Shown piece after piece: positions 6,166-18,161 of a DNA stretch of 32,549 nt. Positions within the stretch are counted from its first letter, which is position 1, and every line of letters starts with the position of its first letter. The stretch is from JBCCJA01 sp039045975. Its GTDB lineage: Bacteria; Planctomycetota; Planctomycetia; Planctomycetales; Planctomycetaceae. Location of the stretch: the NCBI GenBank assembly GCA_039045975.1, contig JBCCJA010000044.1:1-32549 (forward strand). Reading direction: 5' to 3'. Made by a program: the position numbers and the translations under genes. The notes beneath the pieces were generated by a model. That model was not told the DNA's origin. It was given only the letters and a program-made list of their open reading frames with translations, and ran no database searches.

Positions 6166-8673
6166 ATGCGGAGATATCACCAGGTTCGCGGAGATCATCA
6201 AACGGTGCACGCCCGCCTTCGCCAGACTTGCCGTCGCCCTGACGGCATCCAGCCAGGTCAGATTTCACGTCGGACTCCAGATGCCCACATAGGCACCCGA
6301 GTCCGGGCGTCGGTCCGTTTCGCGGACCGGCTAGCCGTGATCGGTACCGTATTCGTCTTCATCTGCGGTTCGGCCGAGTCTGCGGACATCCGCCGAGACT
6401 TCATCGAGGTCAACTGTATTGACTGCCACGAGGGCGAGTGGGCCGAGGGCGGGCTCGACCTGACGACGCTGGCGACCGACTCCGAGCACGACTGGGAGCG
6501 TTGGGTCCGCGTTCACGACCGGGTCGCGTCCGGCGAGATGCCGCCGCCCGATTACGCGGAGATTCCGTCGGCGAAGCGTCAGCGTTTCGTCGGCGATTTG
6601 TCCCGGCAGATCATCAATCACCAGAGTTCGAAATTCGCCGAGGCGGGCCGGGTGCGGGGCCGACGGCTGACCATGGTGCAGATCGAACGATCGCTCCACG
6701 ACCTGCTGAAAATCGACATCCCGCTGGCGTCGCGGTACCCGGACGACGCCAGGACGCACGGCTATTCGACCGTCGCCGACGGACAACCGATGTCGCTGCA
6801 CCACATGCGGCAGCAGCTCGACTGTGTCGACCTGGCACTCGAAGAGGCCTTCACGCGGGCGTTCCGTCCGAAAGACGCGACGTCGAAACGGTTCTGGAAC
6901 GCGAAGGCCCTCTCGCGTGAAAAATCGAGCAGGGCGAATCGCTACGCGGAACTCTTGAACGGGCACGCGGTGGGCTACAACAGCCAGCTCCCGTACTACC
7001 CTCACTTCAAAGCGACGACCGCCGCACGAGACGGCTGGTACCGCTTCACGATCACCGCGAAGGCGATCAACAAGCCCGAGAAAAATGGGATTTGGTGCTC
7101 GGTGCGGTCGGGTAAGTGCACCGCTTCCGCACCGACGATGAATTGGATCGGGTCGTTCGAGGCGACCGCAGAGCCACGGAAATGGACCTTCGTGGGATGG
7201 CTGCAAGAAGGCGACCGGCTTGAGATCCGTTCGTCCGACCGTGCCCTGAAGAACATCAGGTCCCCGAACGGCCAGATCGCCGCGGGGCTGGGCGCCCAAC
7301 AAAAAGTTCCTGGTCTTGCGATCTCTTCGATCGTCCAGGAGCAGATCAATCTGTCGGGCGACGACGCGGCCGTCCGCGAGGCGATCGCCCCGGGGCTGCG
7401 ATTTAAACGGCACGAGAATTGGCGGCTCGGCGGGCTCAGTGTCCGCAACGACCGCGAGGCGCGACGCGCCGTGATGCGTATCGTGCCCGAGTTTGCCGAA
7501 CGGGCGTTTCGGCGGCCACTCGATGACGAGGCGGTCGCGCCCTACGTGAAGCAAGCCATCAAAGACCTGTCCGACGGCATGCCGCTCCGTGGCGCGTTAT
7601 TTGGTGCGTATCGGGCGATCCTCTGCTCACCGAGGTTCCTGTATTTCCAAGAAGACGCCGGGCCGCTGGACGACTACGCGGTCGCGTCACGGCTGAGCTA
7701 TTTCCTCTGGAATAGCATGCCGGACGATCGGCTGTTCGCGGCCGCGGCGGAGGGGCGCCTGTCGTCCGACGTCGGACTGCGTGCCGAAGCGGAGCGGATG
7801 CTCGATGACCCGCGGGCCGACGGGTTCGTCACCGACTTTGCCGACCAATGGCTCGATCTCTGTGACATCGCGGCGACCGAGCCCGACCGCCGCTTCCGCG
7901 AATTCGACATGCTGGTGCGGCAGTCGATGGTTGCCGAGACGGTCGCGTTTCTCGGCGACATGTTCGACCGTGATGTCGGCGTCGGACGCCTGATCGATGC
8001 CGATTACGCATTCCTCGACAGTCGCCTCGCCCGCTACTACCGGGTCGACGCCGACGTGTCCGACCGCGTGACGCGGGTCGAACTCGACTCGCGTTCGGAA
8101 CGCGGCGGCCTGTTCGGGCAGGGGGCGATCTTGAAGGTGACCGCGAACGGGACCGAAACGTCCCCGGTCGTGCGTGGCGTCTGGGTCGCCGAACGGATCC
8201 TCGGCAAGCACATCCCGGCCCCGCCCGACAACGTGGCGGCCCTCGAGCCCGACATCCGCAACGCGAAGACGATCAGAGATCTGCTCGAGAAACACCGAGC
8301 CGACGAGGCGTGCGCCGCGTGTCACCGCCACATGGACCCACTCGGCTTCGCGTTGGAGAACTTCGACCCGGCCGGGCAATGGCGGACGCATTACGAAGGC
8401 AAAAGCAAACACAAGATCGACGCGTCGTACGTGATGAACGACGGGCAGCCGTTCTCGGGATTCCATGAGTTCCGGGAACTCGTCGCCGACGAGCCCGAAC
8501 CGCTCGCCCACAACCTCGTTTCGCAACTGCTGACGTATGGCACGGGACGGCCGGTAGAATTCGTTGATCGCGAAGCCGTCGATAAAGCGGTCGCGGCGAC
8601 CGCTTCGACCGACTACGGCGTCCGGAGCCTGCTGCTCGAAGCCGTCCTCTCCCCGGTTTTCCGTGAGAAGTAG
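6166..8673 (+). CDS. Exported cytochrome c-like protein, DUF1587/1595/1592/1588/1585
   Basis: A large exported planctomycete protein of unknown reaction, with heme-binding motifs suggesting redox function. Numbered from ATG 6166 (835 residues): hydrophobic segment LAVIGTVFVFICGS; first CxxCH at Cys84-His88 (CIDCHEG, PSCyt1-like); PSD3/DUF1587 about 160-230; a beta-rich, carbohydrate-binding-like insert about 278-362; PSD5/DUF1595 about 435-500; PSD4/DUF1592 about 501-630; PSCyt3/DUF1588 about 645-745 with a second CxxCH at Cys716-His720 (CAACHRHMDPLGF); and PSD2/DUF1585 to the end. The start is uncertain. The frame opens at TTG 6109, and candidates are ATG 6115, ATG 6166, GTG 6205 and GTG 6337. 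None gives a normal signal peptide, because the Arg-rich stretch before the hydrophobic segment is too long or absent. It pairs with the DUF1552 gene 48 bases downstream, the usual planctomycete arrangement. Confidence 0.88.
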   Translation: MRRYHQVRGDHQTVHARLRQTCRRPDGIQPGQISRRTPDAHIGTRVRASVRFADRLAVIGTVFVFICGSAESADIRRDFIEVNCIDCHEGEWAEGGLDLTTLATDSEHDWERWVRVHDRVASGEMPPPDYAEIPSAKRQRFVGDLSRQIINHQSSKFAEAGRVRGRRLTMVQIERSLHDLLKIDIPLASRYPDDARTHGYSTVADGQPMSLHHMRQQLDCVDLALEEAFTRAFRPKDATSKRFWNAKALSREKSSRANRYAELLNGHAVGYNSQLPYYPHFKATTAARDGWYRFTITAKAINKPEKNGIWCSVRSGKCTASAPTMNWIGSFEATAEPRKWTFVGWLQEGDRLEIRSSDRALKNIRSPNGQIAAGLGAQQKVPGLAISSIVQEQINLSGDDAAVREAIAPGLRFKRHENWRLGGLSVRNDREARRAVMRIVPEFAERAFRRPLDDEAVAPYVKQAIKDLSDGMPLRGALFGAYRAILCSPRFLYFQEDAGPLDDYAVASRLSYFLWNSMPDDRLFAAAAEGRLSSDVGLRAEAERMLDDPRADGFVTDFADQWLDLCDIAATEPDRRFREFDMLVRQSMVAETVAFLGDMFDRDVGVGRLIDADYAFLDSRLARYYRVDADVSDRVTRVELDSRSERGGLFGQGAILKVTANGTETSPVVRGVWVAERILGKHIPAPPDNVAALEPDIRNAKTIRDLLEKHRADEACAACHRHMDPLGFALENFDPAGQWRTHYEGKSKHKIDASYVMNDGQPFSGFHEFRELVADEPEPLAHNLVSQLLTYGTGRPVEFVDREAVDKAVAATASTDYGVRSLLLEAVLSPVFREK

Positions 8674-8721
8674 TTTCGCCGATCGGTCCAGCCCTCCCCG
8701 ATTCCCTCCAGAGATCTCGCC

Positions 8722-10002
8722 ATGAACATCGACACTCAACAACGTCTCGACCGCCGGACGGTGCTCCGTGGGGCCGGCGTTTCGGTCTCCCTGCCCTGGC
8801 TGTCGGCGATGAATTCTGCCCTCGGCGCGGGCAGCCGGACGACGCCGAAGCCGCGGTTCGTGGCAATGACGCTCAGCCTGGGCATGGTGACAAGCGAACT
8901 GAACCCGTCCGAGAAAGGTCGCGGATACAAGCTGACGAATTACCTCGAGCCGCTCGGTGACCTCCGTGACCACTTCACGGTCATCTCCGGGACATCACTG
9001 CCGGGCGTGACGAGCGGTCACCGAGCCGAGGCGAGCATCTTCACCGGGAACGCGGGTGCGGCCACAGGCCGGAACCGGAACACGATTTCGGTCGACCAAA
9101 GGATCGCGGCCCATTCGGGACACGAGACGCGTTTCGCCTCGCTGGCGGTTTCGAATAGCGGCTCTTCGAGTCCGTCTTACACGGCCGGCGGTGCGATGGT
9201 GCCGGCGACGGAATCTCCGTCGCAGTTGTTCGCCGATCTCTTTTTCGAAGAGTCCGAGGCCGAGCGGAAACGGCAGTTCAACCGGTTGCGTCACGGCCGC
9301 ACGGTGATGGACTTGGTGCTCGAAGACGCGAAGCGGCTCAATCGGGAACTCGGCGCCGGCGACCGCGATCGGCTCGACGCGTACTTCACGAGCGTCCGCG
9401 AGTTGGAACAGCGGCTCGCTAAAGACGAGGAATGGACGAAGTCCCCGAAGCCGAAGGTCAAAGCGAAACCGCCGGTCGACGTCGGTAACCAGTCGGACGT
9501 CGTCGCGCGTCAGAAGGTGATGCAGGACGTGCTCGCGTTGGCACTCGAGACCGACTCGACCCGCGTGATCTCTTACAACTTCGGAGGCGGGGGCGGCAAA
9601 GTGCCGCTCGACGGCGTCTACGAGGGTTACCACAGCCTCAGCCACCACGGCAAAGACGAGAGCAAGCTGCGTCAGCTGAAGATCGTCGAGAAGGCGATCA
9701 TCGAGAACTGGGCCGGCTTCCTACGCGACCTCGCGGGCCGACGTGACGGGAACGGCGACCTGCTCGGCCAGACGACGTTGTTGCTGACCAGCAACCTCGG
9801 CAACGCCGCCAACCACAGCAACAAGAACCTGCCGGTCCTGCTCGCGGGCGGTCCGTTCAGGCACGGGTCACACCTCGCGTTCGACCGGAATTCGAATTAC
9901 CCCCTGTCGAATCTCTACGTGAGCCTGCTGCAGGCACACGGCGTGGAAACCGATACGTTCGCCACCGGGACGGGCACCATGACGGGCCTGGACTTCGCGT
10001 GA
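8722..10002 (+). CDS. DUF1552 protein, Tat-exported
   Basis: A DUF1552 protein of 426 residues. The family is abundant in planctomycetes and Verrucomicrobia and is encoded next to DUF1592-type cytochromes; its biochemical role is not established. The N-terminus carries a twin-arginine type signal (Arg11-Arg12 in LDRRTVLRGAG, then a mildly hydrophobic run), so it would be exported folded. Family-like segments include MTLSLGM, FTVISGTSLPGVTSGH, DQRIAAHSG, YHSLSHHGKDE and LLLTSNLGNAANHSNKNLPVLLAGG. Histidines in several of these are candidates for metal binding, which is inference. It follows the DUF1592 gene closely and is probably co-transcribed with it; 90 bases then separate it from the sigma factor gene. 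Confidence 0.9.
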   Translation: MNIDTQQRLDRRTVLRGAGVSVSLPWLSAMNSALGAGSRTTPKPRFVAMTLSLGMVTSELNPSEKGRGYKLTNYLEPLGDLRDHFTVISGTSLPGVTSGHRAEASIFTGNAGAATGRNRNTISVDQRIAAHSGHETRFASLAVSNSGSSSPSYTAGGAMVPATESPSQLFADLFFEESEAERKRQFNRLRHGRTVMDLVLEDAKRLNRELGAGDRDRLDAYFTSVRELEQRLAKDEEWTKSPKPKVKAKPPVDVGNQSDVVARQKVMQDVLALALETDSTRVISYNFGGGGGKVPLDGVYEGYHSLSHHGKDESKLRQLKIVEKAIIENWAGFLRDLAGRRDGNGDLLGQTTLLLTSNLGNAANHSNKNLPVLLAGGPFRHGSHLAFDRNSNYPLSNLYVSLLQAHGVETDTFATGTGTMTGLDFA

Positions 10003-10080
10003 GCATCGCTGCGGCACGGACTGACGAGCGATCGCCAAAATTTGTCCGGTAAATGATCGGAGCGACGGAATTTCTCCTTC

Positions 10081-10085
10081 GGAGG
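10081..10085 (+). promoter_or_regulatory. Ribosome-binding site deciding the sigma factor start
   Basis: GGAGG at 10081-10085 lies one base before the ATG at 10087 but seven bases before the in-frame ATG at 10093. The second ATG is therefore the likely start. Confidence 0.7.
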
Positions 10086-10092
10086 AATGTCG

Positions 10093-10650
10093 ATGTCGAG
10101 CCGGTACGACGACCGAGACGAGCGGCACCGCGAGTTCGTCGCGCTCCTGGCGTGCTGCGAACCGGCGATCCGTCGCTTCGTACGGTCGCTGCTGCCGAGC
10201 CGCGAAGCGGTCGACGACATCACGCAGGACGTCGCCCTCGAGTGCTGGCGGAAGTATGAGGACTTCTCGCCGGCCGGGAAGGAGTCCCGCGTCGACGAGT
10301 TTCTGCGGTGGTCTTGTGTGATCGCCCGCTTCAAGGTGCTCAGCCATCAGCGGGACCGAGGCCGCGACAAGCTCGTGTTCCGCGAGTCGGTCGTCGAGGC
10401 CCTCGCGGCCGACTCCCAGGACCTCGTCGCGAAGCGTGAGCGGCGGCTCGGCGCCGTCGAGAAGTGCCTCGAAAGCCTGAACCGGCACCAGCGTCGGCTG
10501 CTGCTCAGCGTCCACCGGCCCGGCGATTCCGTGGCGGACATCGCGCGGGAGTCGGGCGAGAAGGCCCGTGAGCTGTACACGAAGTTGAACCGCCTGCGGT
10601 CGACACTGTTCGACTGCGTCGAGGCGCGGCTGGCGGAGGAGGGCCGATGA
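10093..10650 (+). CDS. ECF-type RNA polymerase sigma factor (planctomycete subfamily)
   Basis: A small sigma-70 family factor of 185 residues, of the Rhodopirellula/Verrucomicrobium type. Region 2 (about 10-75) contains LLPSREAVDDITQDVALECWRK, and region 4 (about 118-170) contains the helix-turn-helix-like SVADIARESGEKARELYTKLNRLRSTLFDCV. There is no large C-terminal extension. It overlaps the next gene by four bases (ATGA), so the two are translationally coupled. That gene encodes a membrane FecR protein with a cytoplasmic N-terminus, the expected place for an anti-sigma partner. By position it may control itself and the downstream DUF1549/DUF1501 genes, which is inference. Confidence 0.93.
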   Translation: MSSRYDDRDERHREFVALLACCEPAIRRFVRSLLPSREAVDDITQDVALECWRKYEDFSPAGKESRVDEFLRWSCVIARFKVLSHQRDRGRDKLVFRESVVEALAADSQDLVAKRERRLGAVEKCLESLNRHQRRLLLSVHRPGDSVADIARESGEKARELYTKLNRLRSTLFDCVEARLAEEGR

Positions 10651-12314
10651 ACCGGTCGAAGCGAGAGCTGATCCTCGCCGCGTTGGACGGGTCGATATCG
10701 CCCGAGGAATTCGACGTCCTGCAGTCAGCCCTGCTGGAGGATGAGGAGACCCGCCTCGAATATCTCGGGCTGCTCGACCTGCACGAGGACCTCACGGAAT
10801 TAAGCGGGGACGTCGTCACGGCCGATGCCGGGGCGTCGGAGGCGGGACCGATTTCATTCGGGCTGACGGCGTTCGTCGCGGCGGTCGTGGCCGCGTCTGT
10901 GCTGTTCGGCCTCGTCGGGTTTTGGGGCGGTCACCGGGAGTTCGACCGCTTCCGCATCGTCGATGCCGCCCCTGCGGGTGCGGACGGGCTCGACGCGGAA
11001 CCTGCGGTCGCGGGCCACGCCTCGATCCGCCGCATGGTCGACGTCGTCTGGTCACCTGGGCAGTCGGTGTTGAGTCCTGGTGATCTGGTCTCGGCCGGGC
11101 CGCTGAAGTTCGAACGCGGGCTCGTTGAGCTCGATTTCTTTTGCGGAGCGACGTTGCTGGTCGAAGGCCCGGCCGCATTGGACGTCGGTTCCGACTGGGT
11201 CGTCGAATGTCTGTCTGGCAAGGTCGAGGCGTTCGTGCCGCCGGCGGCACGCGGGTTCACGATCAACGCCGCCGGGTCGTCCGTGGTCGACCTCGGCACG
11301 GCGTTCTCGCTGGAGGTGGCCGGCGACAAGGCGCGGGTCGACGTGATCGACGGCGAGGTCGAATTGAGGGACCGGCGGGGTTCGCTGCGGCTGACGACCG
11401 GGGAGGGCGACTGGCTGAACGGAAAGGCGGCCGATTCCGGGTTCGAGAGACGCGTCCTGCCGTCGCTCGACGAGGTCGCCGCCTCCGCGGCCGCCGCCGA
11501 AGACGCCGCTTACGCCGACTGGCGTCGCTGGTCTAGCGACTTAACGGCGGACGAGCGGCTCGTCGCTTTTTATTCTGGCGACGATGAACGGGACACCGAT
11601 CGCGCCTTCGTGAACATGGCCGGGGCGTCTCCGCGAGCGTCGGACGGCGCGATCATCGGGCTGGCCGACTTCCCGGACGGTCGTTTCGGGGCGGTGTCTA
11701 AAGCGGTCGCGTTAAACCGTCCGGGGTCTCGTGTGCGGGTGCACGTCGACGGCGAATTCCGCGCGTACACGTTCGCCTGTTGGGTCCGCATCGACAGCCT
11801 GCCGAACCGCTACAACGCCCTCTTCATGGGCGACGGCTACGACAACGGGGAACCGCACTGGCAGATCCACGAAGACGGCCGGCTGATGTTGTCGGTGATG
11901 GTCGACACCAGCGACCGGCCCACACGTATCGACGCCGGGGGCAACACGGTCGTGACCGACAACGGGCGTCACAAAGTTTATTTTTCTCCGCCCGTGTGGG
12001 ACATGTCGATGTCGGGGCGATGGCTGCACATCGCCGCGACGTATGACCCCGCCACGCGTGAGGTGGTGCATTATCTAGACGGAGAGGCCGTCTCCCGTCA
12101 CGCCATTGAAGATAAATTCTATATCGAGTCTCTGCAGATCGGTCCCGCCGAGATCGGCAGCTGGGGCCAACCTTTTCGGGACTCGCCGTGGTTCGCGGTC
12201 CGCACATTGCACGGGGCGGTCGACGACCTGATGGTTTTCGACGCGGCGGTCGATGCCGACGAGATGCGTCGCCTCTATAAAGCGGGCAGGCCGCCCGGGC
12301 ACCTCGGGCAGTGA
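10647..12314 (+). CDS. FecR-domain membrane protein with C-terminal LamG domain
   Basis: A bitopic membrane protein of 555 residues, probably the partner of the sigma factor it overlaps. Seen: cytoplasmic N-terminus (about 1-68) with the short helical pattern LILAALDGSISPEEFDVLQSALLED, common in planctomycete FecR proteins; TM helix about 71-94; FecR-like region about 120-260 with VVDLGTAFSLEV and VDVIDGEVEL; then a LamG/concanavalin-like jelly-roll about 295-550 with YTFACWVRIDSL, WLHIAATYD and VHYLDGEAV. LamG domains of this type often bind glycans or proteins, so the extracytoplasmic part could sense a ligand. Only a weak zinc-finger anti-sigma signature is visible (no HxxxCxxC), so anti-sigma activity is inferred from context. 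Confidence 0.87.
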   Translation: MNRSKRELILAALDGSISPEEFDVLQSALLEDEETRLEYLGLLDLHEDLTELSGDVVTADAGASEAGPISFGLTAFVAAVVAASVLFGLVGFWGGHREFDRFRIVDAAPAGADGLDAEPAVAGHASIRRMVDVVWSPGQSVLSPGDLVSAGPLKFERGLVELDFFCGATLLVEGPAALDVGSDWVVECLSGKVEAFVPPAARGFTINAAGSSVVDLGTAFSLEVAGDKARVDVIDGEVELRDRRGSLRLTTGEGDWLNGKAADSGFERRVLPSLDEVAASAAAAEDAAYADWRRWSSDLTADERLVAFYSGDDERDTDRAFVNMAGASPRASDGAIIGLADFPDGRFGAVSKAVALNRPGSRVRVHVDGEFRAYTFACWVRIDSLPNRYNALFMGDGYDNGEPHWQIHEDGRLMLSVMVDTSDRPTRIDAGGNTVVTDNGRHKVYFSPPVWDMSMSGRWLHIAATYDPATREVVHYLDGEAVSRHAIEDKFYIESLQIGPAEIGSWGQPFRDSPWFAVRTLHGAVDDLMVFDAAVDADEMRRLYKAGRPPGHLGQ

Positions 12315-12363
12315 CCGCGGCTTTCGATCGACACGCAAAGCACAGCACATCGACTGAAGCGTT

Positions 12364-15135
<2,772 letters not shown>

Positions 15136-15218
15136 CGTGACGGGGCTTCGCGAGAGCCCACCGATTCCGCGGGGCGTCTCGCCCCGCCCGGACCCGCAAC
15201 ACATATCCGGGACTTGCC

Positions 15219-16721
15219 ATGTCTTCCGCCGAAAACCTTTCGCCGCTCGGCCGACGATTTCTCGATCGTCGCGACTTCATGCGGACGGCCGGACTTTCGG
15301 TCAGCAGCCTCGCGTTGACCGGGCTGCTGGAACGCGACGGCGTGCTCGCGTCGGAGGGCGGCGTGGAGTTCGGTTCGTCGGCGGCCCGTCCGGAGATCGA
15401 TCCCGGGCGTCCCTACGCCGCGCGGACGCCCCATTTCGACTCACAGGCGAAACAGGTCCTCGTGATTTACTGCCCGGGGGCGGTCAGCCACGTCGACACG
15501 TTCGACTACAAGCCCGACCTGGAGCGGTTCCACGGTAAGACGGCGCCCGGCATGCCGACGGTCACGTTCGAAGGCCCGGCCGGCAGCATCGCGAAGCCGT
15601 TCTGGAAGTTCCGGCCGAAGGGCGAGTCGGGGAAAATGGTGTCGGACTTGCTGCCGCACCTCGGCGAGCTCGTCGACGACTTCTGCTTCGTGCATTCGCT
15701 CACGACGCAGACCAGCGCTCATCCGCAGGGGGAGAACTTCTTTAACACCGGTTTCACGATGGAGGGCTTTCCGTCGTTCGGGTCGTGGGTGACGTACGCG
15801 CTCGGCACGGAGAACGAAGAGCTGCCGGCGTTCGTCGCGATCAACGACCCCCGCGGGCTCGCGCGGAGCGGGAAGAACAACTTCGGGAACGGCTTCCTGC
15901 CGGCCGCTTTTCAGGGGACCGACTTCAACGCCAAATCGCCGCCGAAGAACCTCAGGCGGCCGACGTCGCTGACCGACGTCGACGACCGCCGCACGGTCGG
16001 GCTGCTCGAGCGGTTGAACGCGTCCCACCTGGAGCGGTTCCCCGGCGACTCCGACCTCGCGGGCCGCATCGCGAGCTACGAATTGGCCGGCCGCATGCAG
16101 ATGTCGGTCCCCGACGTGATGGACATCTCGGGCGAATCGCCGGCGACGCTCGCCGAGTACGGCGTCGAAGGCGGCAGCGAACTGCGTGGCGAGTACGCGA
16201 AAAACTGCATTCTCGCGCGACGGCTGCTCGAACGCGGCGTCCGGGTCGTGCAGTTGTTTAACGGAAGTGACCCGTCGGGCGGCAACGGCATCACGAACTG
16301 GGATTCGCATTCGAACATCTTGAAGACGCACGCGATGCAGGCGGAGATCATGGACCGCCCGACCGCGGCGTTGATCGCCGACCTGAAACGCCGGGGCATG
16401 CTCGAGCACACCCTCGTGGTCTGGGCGACGGAGTTCGGCCGCATGCCGTTCCTGCAGGCCAACGGCACGGGCCGCGATCACAACCCGAAAGCGTTCACCT
16501 GCTTCCTCGCCGGCGCGGGGGTGAAGAAGGGCTTCAGCTACGGGTCGAGCGACGAGTTCGGCTTCGAGGCGGTCGACGACGTCGCGACGGTGTACGACTT
16601 CAACGCGACCCTGCTCCACCTGATGGGGCTCGATCACGAGCGACTGAGCTTCTATCACAACGGCATCGAGCGACGGCTCACCAACGTGCACGGCCACGTG
16701 CTGCGGAGCCTGCTGTCGTAG
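15219..16721 (+). CDS. DUF1501 protein, Tat-exported
   Basis: A DUF1501 protein of 500 residues, in the alkaline phosphatase/sulfatase-like superfamily and of unproven activity. The N-terminus has a twin-arginine signal (Arg17-Arg18 in LDRRDFMRTAG, then LSVSSLALTGLL). Family motifs are VLVIYCPGAVSHVDTFDYKP, HPQGENFFNTGF, NWDSHSNILKTHAMQAE, VVWATEFGRMPF and GRDHNPKAFTCFLAGAGVKKG. The conserved Asp/His in the last two resemble metal ligands of the superfamily. It follows the DUF1549/DUF1553 gene by 83 bases and is the last plus-strand gene of this block, facing serC. The partner relation between cytochrome and DUF1501 protein is inferred from their constant pairing in planctomycete genomes. Confidence 0.93.
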   Translation: MSSAENLSPLGRRFLDRRDFMRTAGLSVSSLALTGLLERDGVLASEGGVEFGSSAARPEIDPGRPYAARTPHFDSQAKQVLVIYCPGAVSHVDTFDYKPDLERFHGKTAPGMPTVTFEGPAGSIAKPFWKFRPKGESGKMVSDLLPHLGELVDDFCFVHSLTTQTSAHPQGENFFNTGFTMEGFPSFGSWVTYALGTENEELPAFVAINDPRGLARSGKNNFGNGFLPAAFQGTDFNAKSPPKNLRRPTSLTDVDDRRTVGLLERLNASHLERFPGDSDLAGRIASYELAGRMQMSVPDVMDISGESPATLAEYGVEGGSELRGEYAKNCILARRLLERGVRVVQLFNGSDPSGGNGITNWDSHSNILKTHAMQAEIMDRPTAALIADLKRRGMLEHTLVVWATEFGRMPFLQANGTGRDHNPKAFTCFLAGAGVKKGFSYGSSDEFGFEAVDDVATVYDFNATLLHLMGLDHERLSFYHNGIERRLTNVHGHVLRSLLS

Positions 16722-16817
16722 CAGCGGTTGCGATACCAGCCCGCCGCGCGAGCGGTGGGTGCACGACGACAAGATCTAATGCCGCGGCCCCTCTCCACGG
16801 GGTGGCGTCGGCATAAC

Positions 16818-16834
16818 AGTCCGCCCGGCGGACT
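16818..16834 (-). terminator. Hairpin terminator candidate for serC
   Basis: AGTCCGCC and GGCGGACT form a perfect inverted repeat around one base, overlapping the last base of the serC stop codon; on the minus strand GTTAT follows. It lies between two convergent genes, so it may also act on the DUF1501 transcript. The T tract is short. Confidence 0.45.
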
Positions 16835-17931
16835 CACGCCGATTCGAACTCGGCCATCGTCGCGATCAGGTGGTCGACGCCCTCGGCCGGGAACGCGTTG
16901 TAGATGCTCGCCCGCATGCCGCCGACGGAGCGGTGCCCCTTCAGCCCGTCGAGGCCGCGTTCTTTCGCGAACGTGATGAACGCGGCGTCCTTGTCGGCGT
17001 CGCCGGTGACGAAGCAGACATTCATCTGCGAGCGGCTGTCGGCGTCGGCGGTCGCGTTGAACAGCGGCGACGCGTCGATCGCGTCGTAGAGTTTTTTCGC
17101 CTTCGCGGCGTTCTTCTCGGCGATCGCTTCCAAGCCGCCGTTCTTCTTCAGCCACCGCAGGACGAGCATCACGAAGTAGATCGGCCCGCTCGCCGGGGTG
17201 TTCGCCAGCGACCGCGCGTCGGCCTGCGTGCGGTACTGCAGGATGGCCGGTATCTGCTTCGAGCCCCGCTCGACAACGTCCTTGCGGGCGATGATCAACG
17301 TCGCGCCCGCCGGGCCGAGGTTCTTCTGAGCCCCGGCATAGATCAGCCCGAACTTTGAAACGTCGAACGGCCGGCTGAAGATGTCGCTCGACGCGTCGCT
17401 GACGAGGAACGAGCCCGCCGGCACGTCGGGGATCTCGTGGTACTGCGTGCCGAAGATCGTGTTGTTCGACGTGATGTGGCAGTAGACCGGCTTTTCGGAA
17501 TGCGAAACCTCTTTCGGGATGTAGCAGTAGTTGCGGTCGCTGCTGTCGCTGGCGTGGTGGACCGTGCCGTACAGCGACGCGTCCTTCGCCGCCTTCTTCG
17601 ACCAGGAACCGGTCATCAGGTAATCGGCCGTGTCGGCCTCGCCCGACAGGAACGACATCGGCACGACGCCGAACTGCTGCGTCGCCCCGCCCTGGGTGAA
17701 GAAGACGTCGTAGTCGTCGCCGATGCCGGCGAGCTCGCGGGCGAGCGCCTCGGCCTCTTCGCAGACGCCGACGAACGGCTTGCCGCGGTGCGAGTGCTCC
17801 AGGATGCCGACGCCAGTCCCGTCGAAGTTGAGGATGCCCGACCGGGCCTCTTCGAGCACCTCGACCGGCATGACGGCCGGCCCGGCGGAGAAGTTGTAAA
17901 CACGGTCGTGAGGGAGGGCGGGCGCGGACAT
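16834..17931 (-). CDS. serC: Phosphoserine aminotransferase
   Basis: SerC is a cytoplasmic PLP-dependent class V aminotransferase. It converts 3-phosphohydroxypyruvate and glutamate to phosphoserine and 2-oxoglutarate in serine synthesis, and also acts in the pyridoxine pathway of some bacteria. Seen over 365 residues: N-terminal VYNFSAGPAVMP, HSHRGKPF, FFTQGGATQQF for phosphate binding of PLP, catalytic Lys203 in YAGAQKNLGPAG, and the C-terminal HRSVGGMRASIYNAFP, all family hallmarks at the usual positions. The frame runs on to 18000, but the start at 17931 (MSAPALPHDRVYNFSAGP) gives the normal length. It stands alone on its strand, divergent from the GH117-like gene. Confidence 0.96.
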   Translation of the reverse strand: MSAPALPHDRVYNFSAGPAVMPVEVLEEARSGILNFDGTGVGILEHSHRGKPFVGVCEEAEALARELAGIGDDYDVFFTQGGATQQFGVVPMSFLSGEADTADYLMTGSWSKKAAKDASLYGTVHHASDSSDRNYCYIPKEVSHSEKPVYCHITSNNTIFGTQYHEIPDVPAGSFLVSDASSDIFSRPFDVSKFGLIYAGAQKNLGPAGATLIIARKDVVERGSKQIPAILQYRTQADARSLANTPASGPIYFVMLVLRWLKKNGGLEAIAEKNAAKAKKLYDAIDASPLFNATADADSRSQMNVCFVTGDADKDAAFITFAKERGLDGLKGHRSVGGMRASIYNAFPAEGVDHLIATMAEFESA

Positions 17932-18161
17932 CGGATCGGGCGGTTGAGGGACGGTAGACTGCCGAGCGAGCGTTATCGTCGCACGCGAGGCGGGGGACAA
18001 GTCGCCGCCCCTTCCCGGTGTACCCCGAACGTCGCCCGGCGGGGCCGTACGCCGGTGTCTCTCTTGTCCCGCCGCGGGAGTCGATCAACGGACGCCCAGT
18101 TGGGCCGAATGGTGTCTCATCGCGTCGAAAATCGCGGCAGTCCGGAGTCGGTCGAGGCCCC

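Noticed and set aside
5725..6268. Two short minus-strand open frames in the gap after tRNA-Arg
   Set aside because: They have no motif, no ribosome site, no coupling to neighbours, and a Ser/Arg-rich shadow-like composition.
15441..16772. Long minus-strand open frame of 443 codons opposite the DUF1501 gene
   Set aside because: Arg/Val/His/Asp-rich shadow translation in GC-rich DNA. The plus-strand frame has clear family motifs along its length. The same holds for the antisense frames at 6331-7554, 7687-8973, 27637-28902 and 31092-32231.
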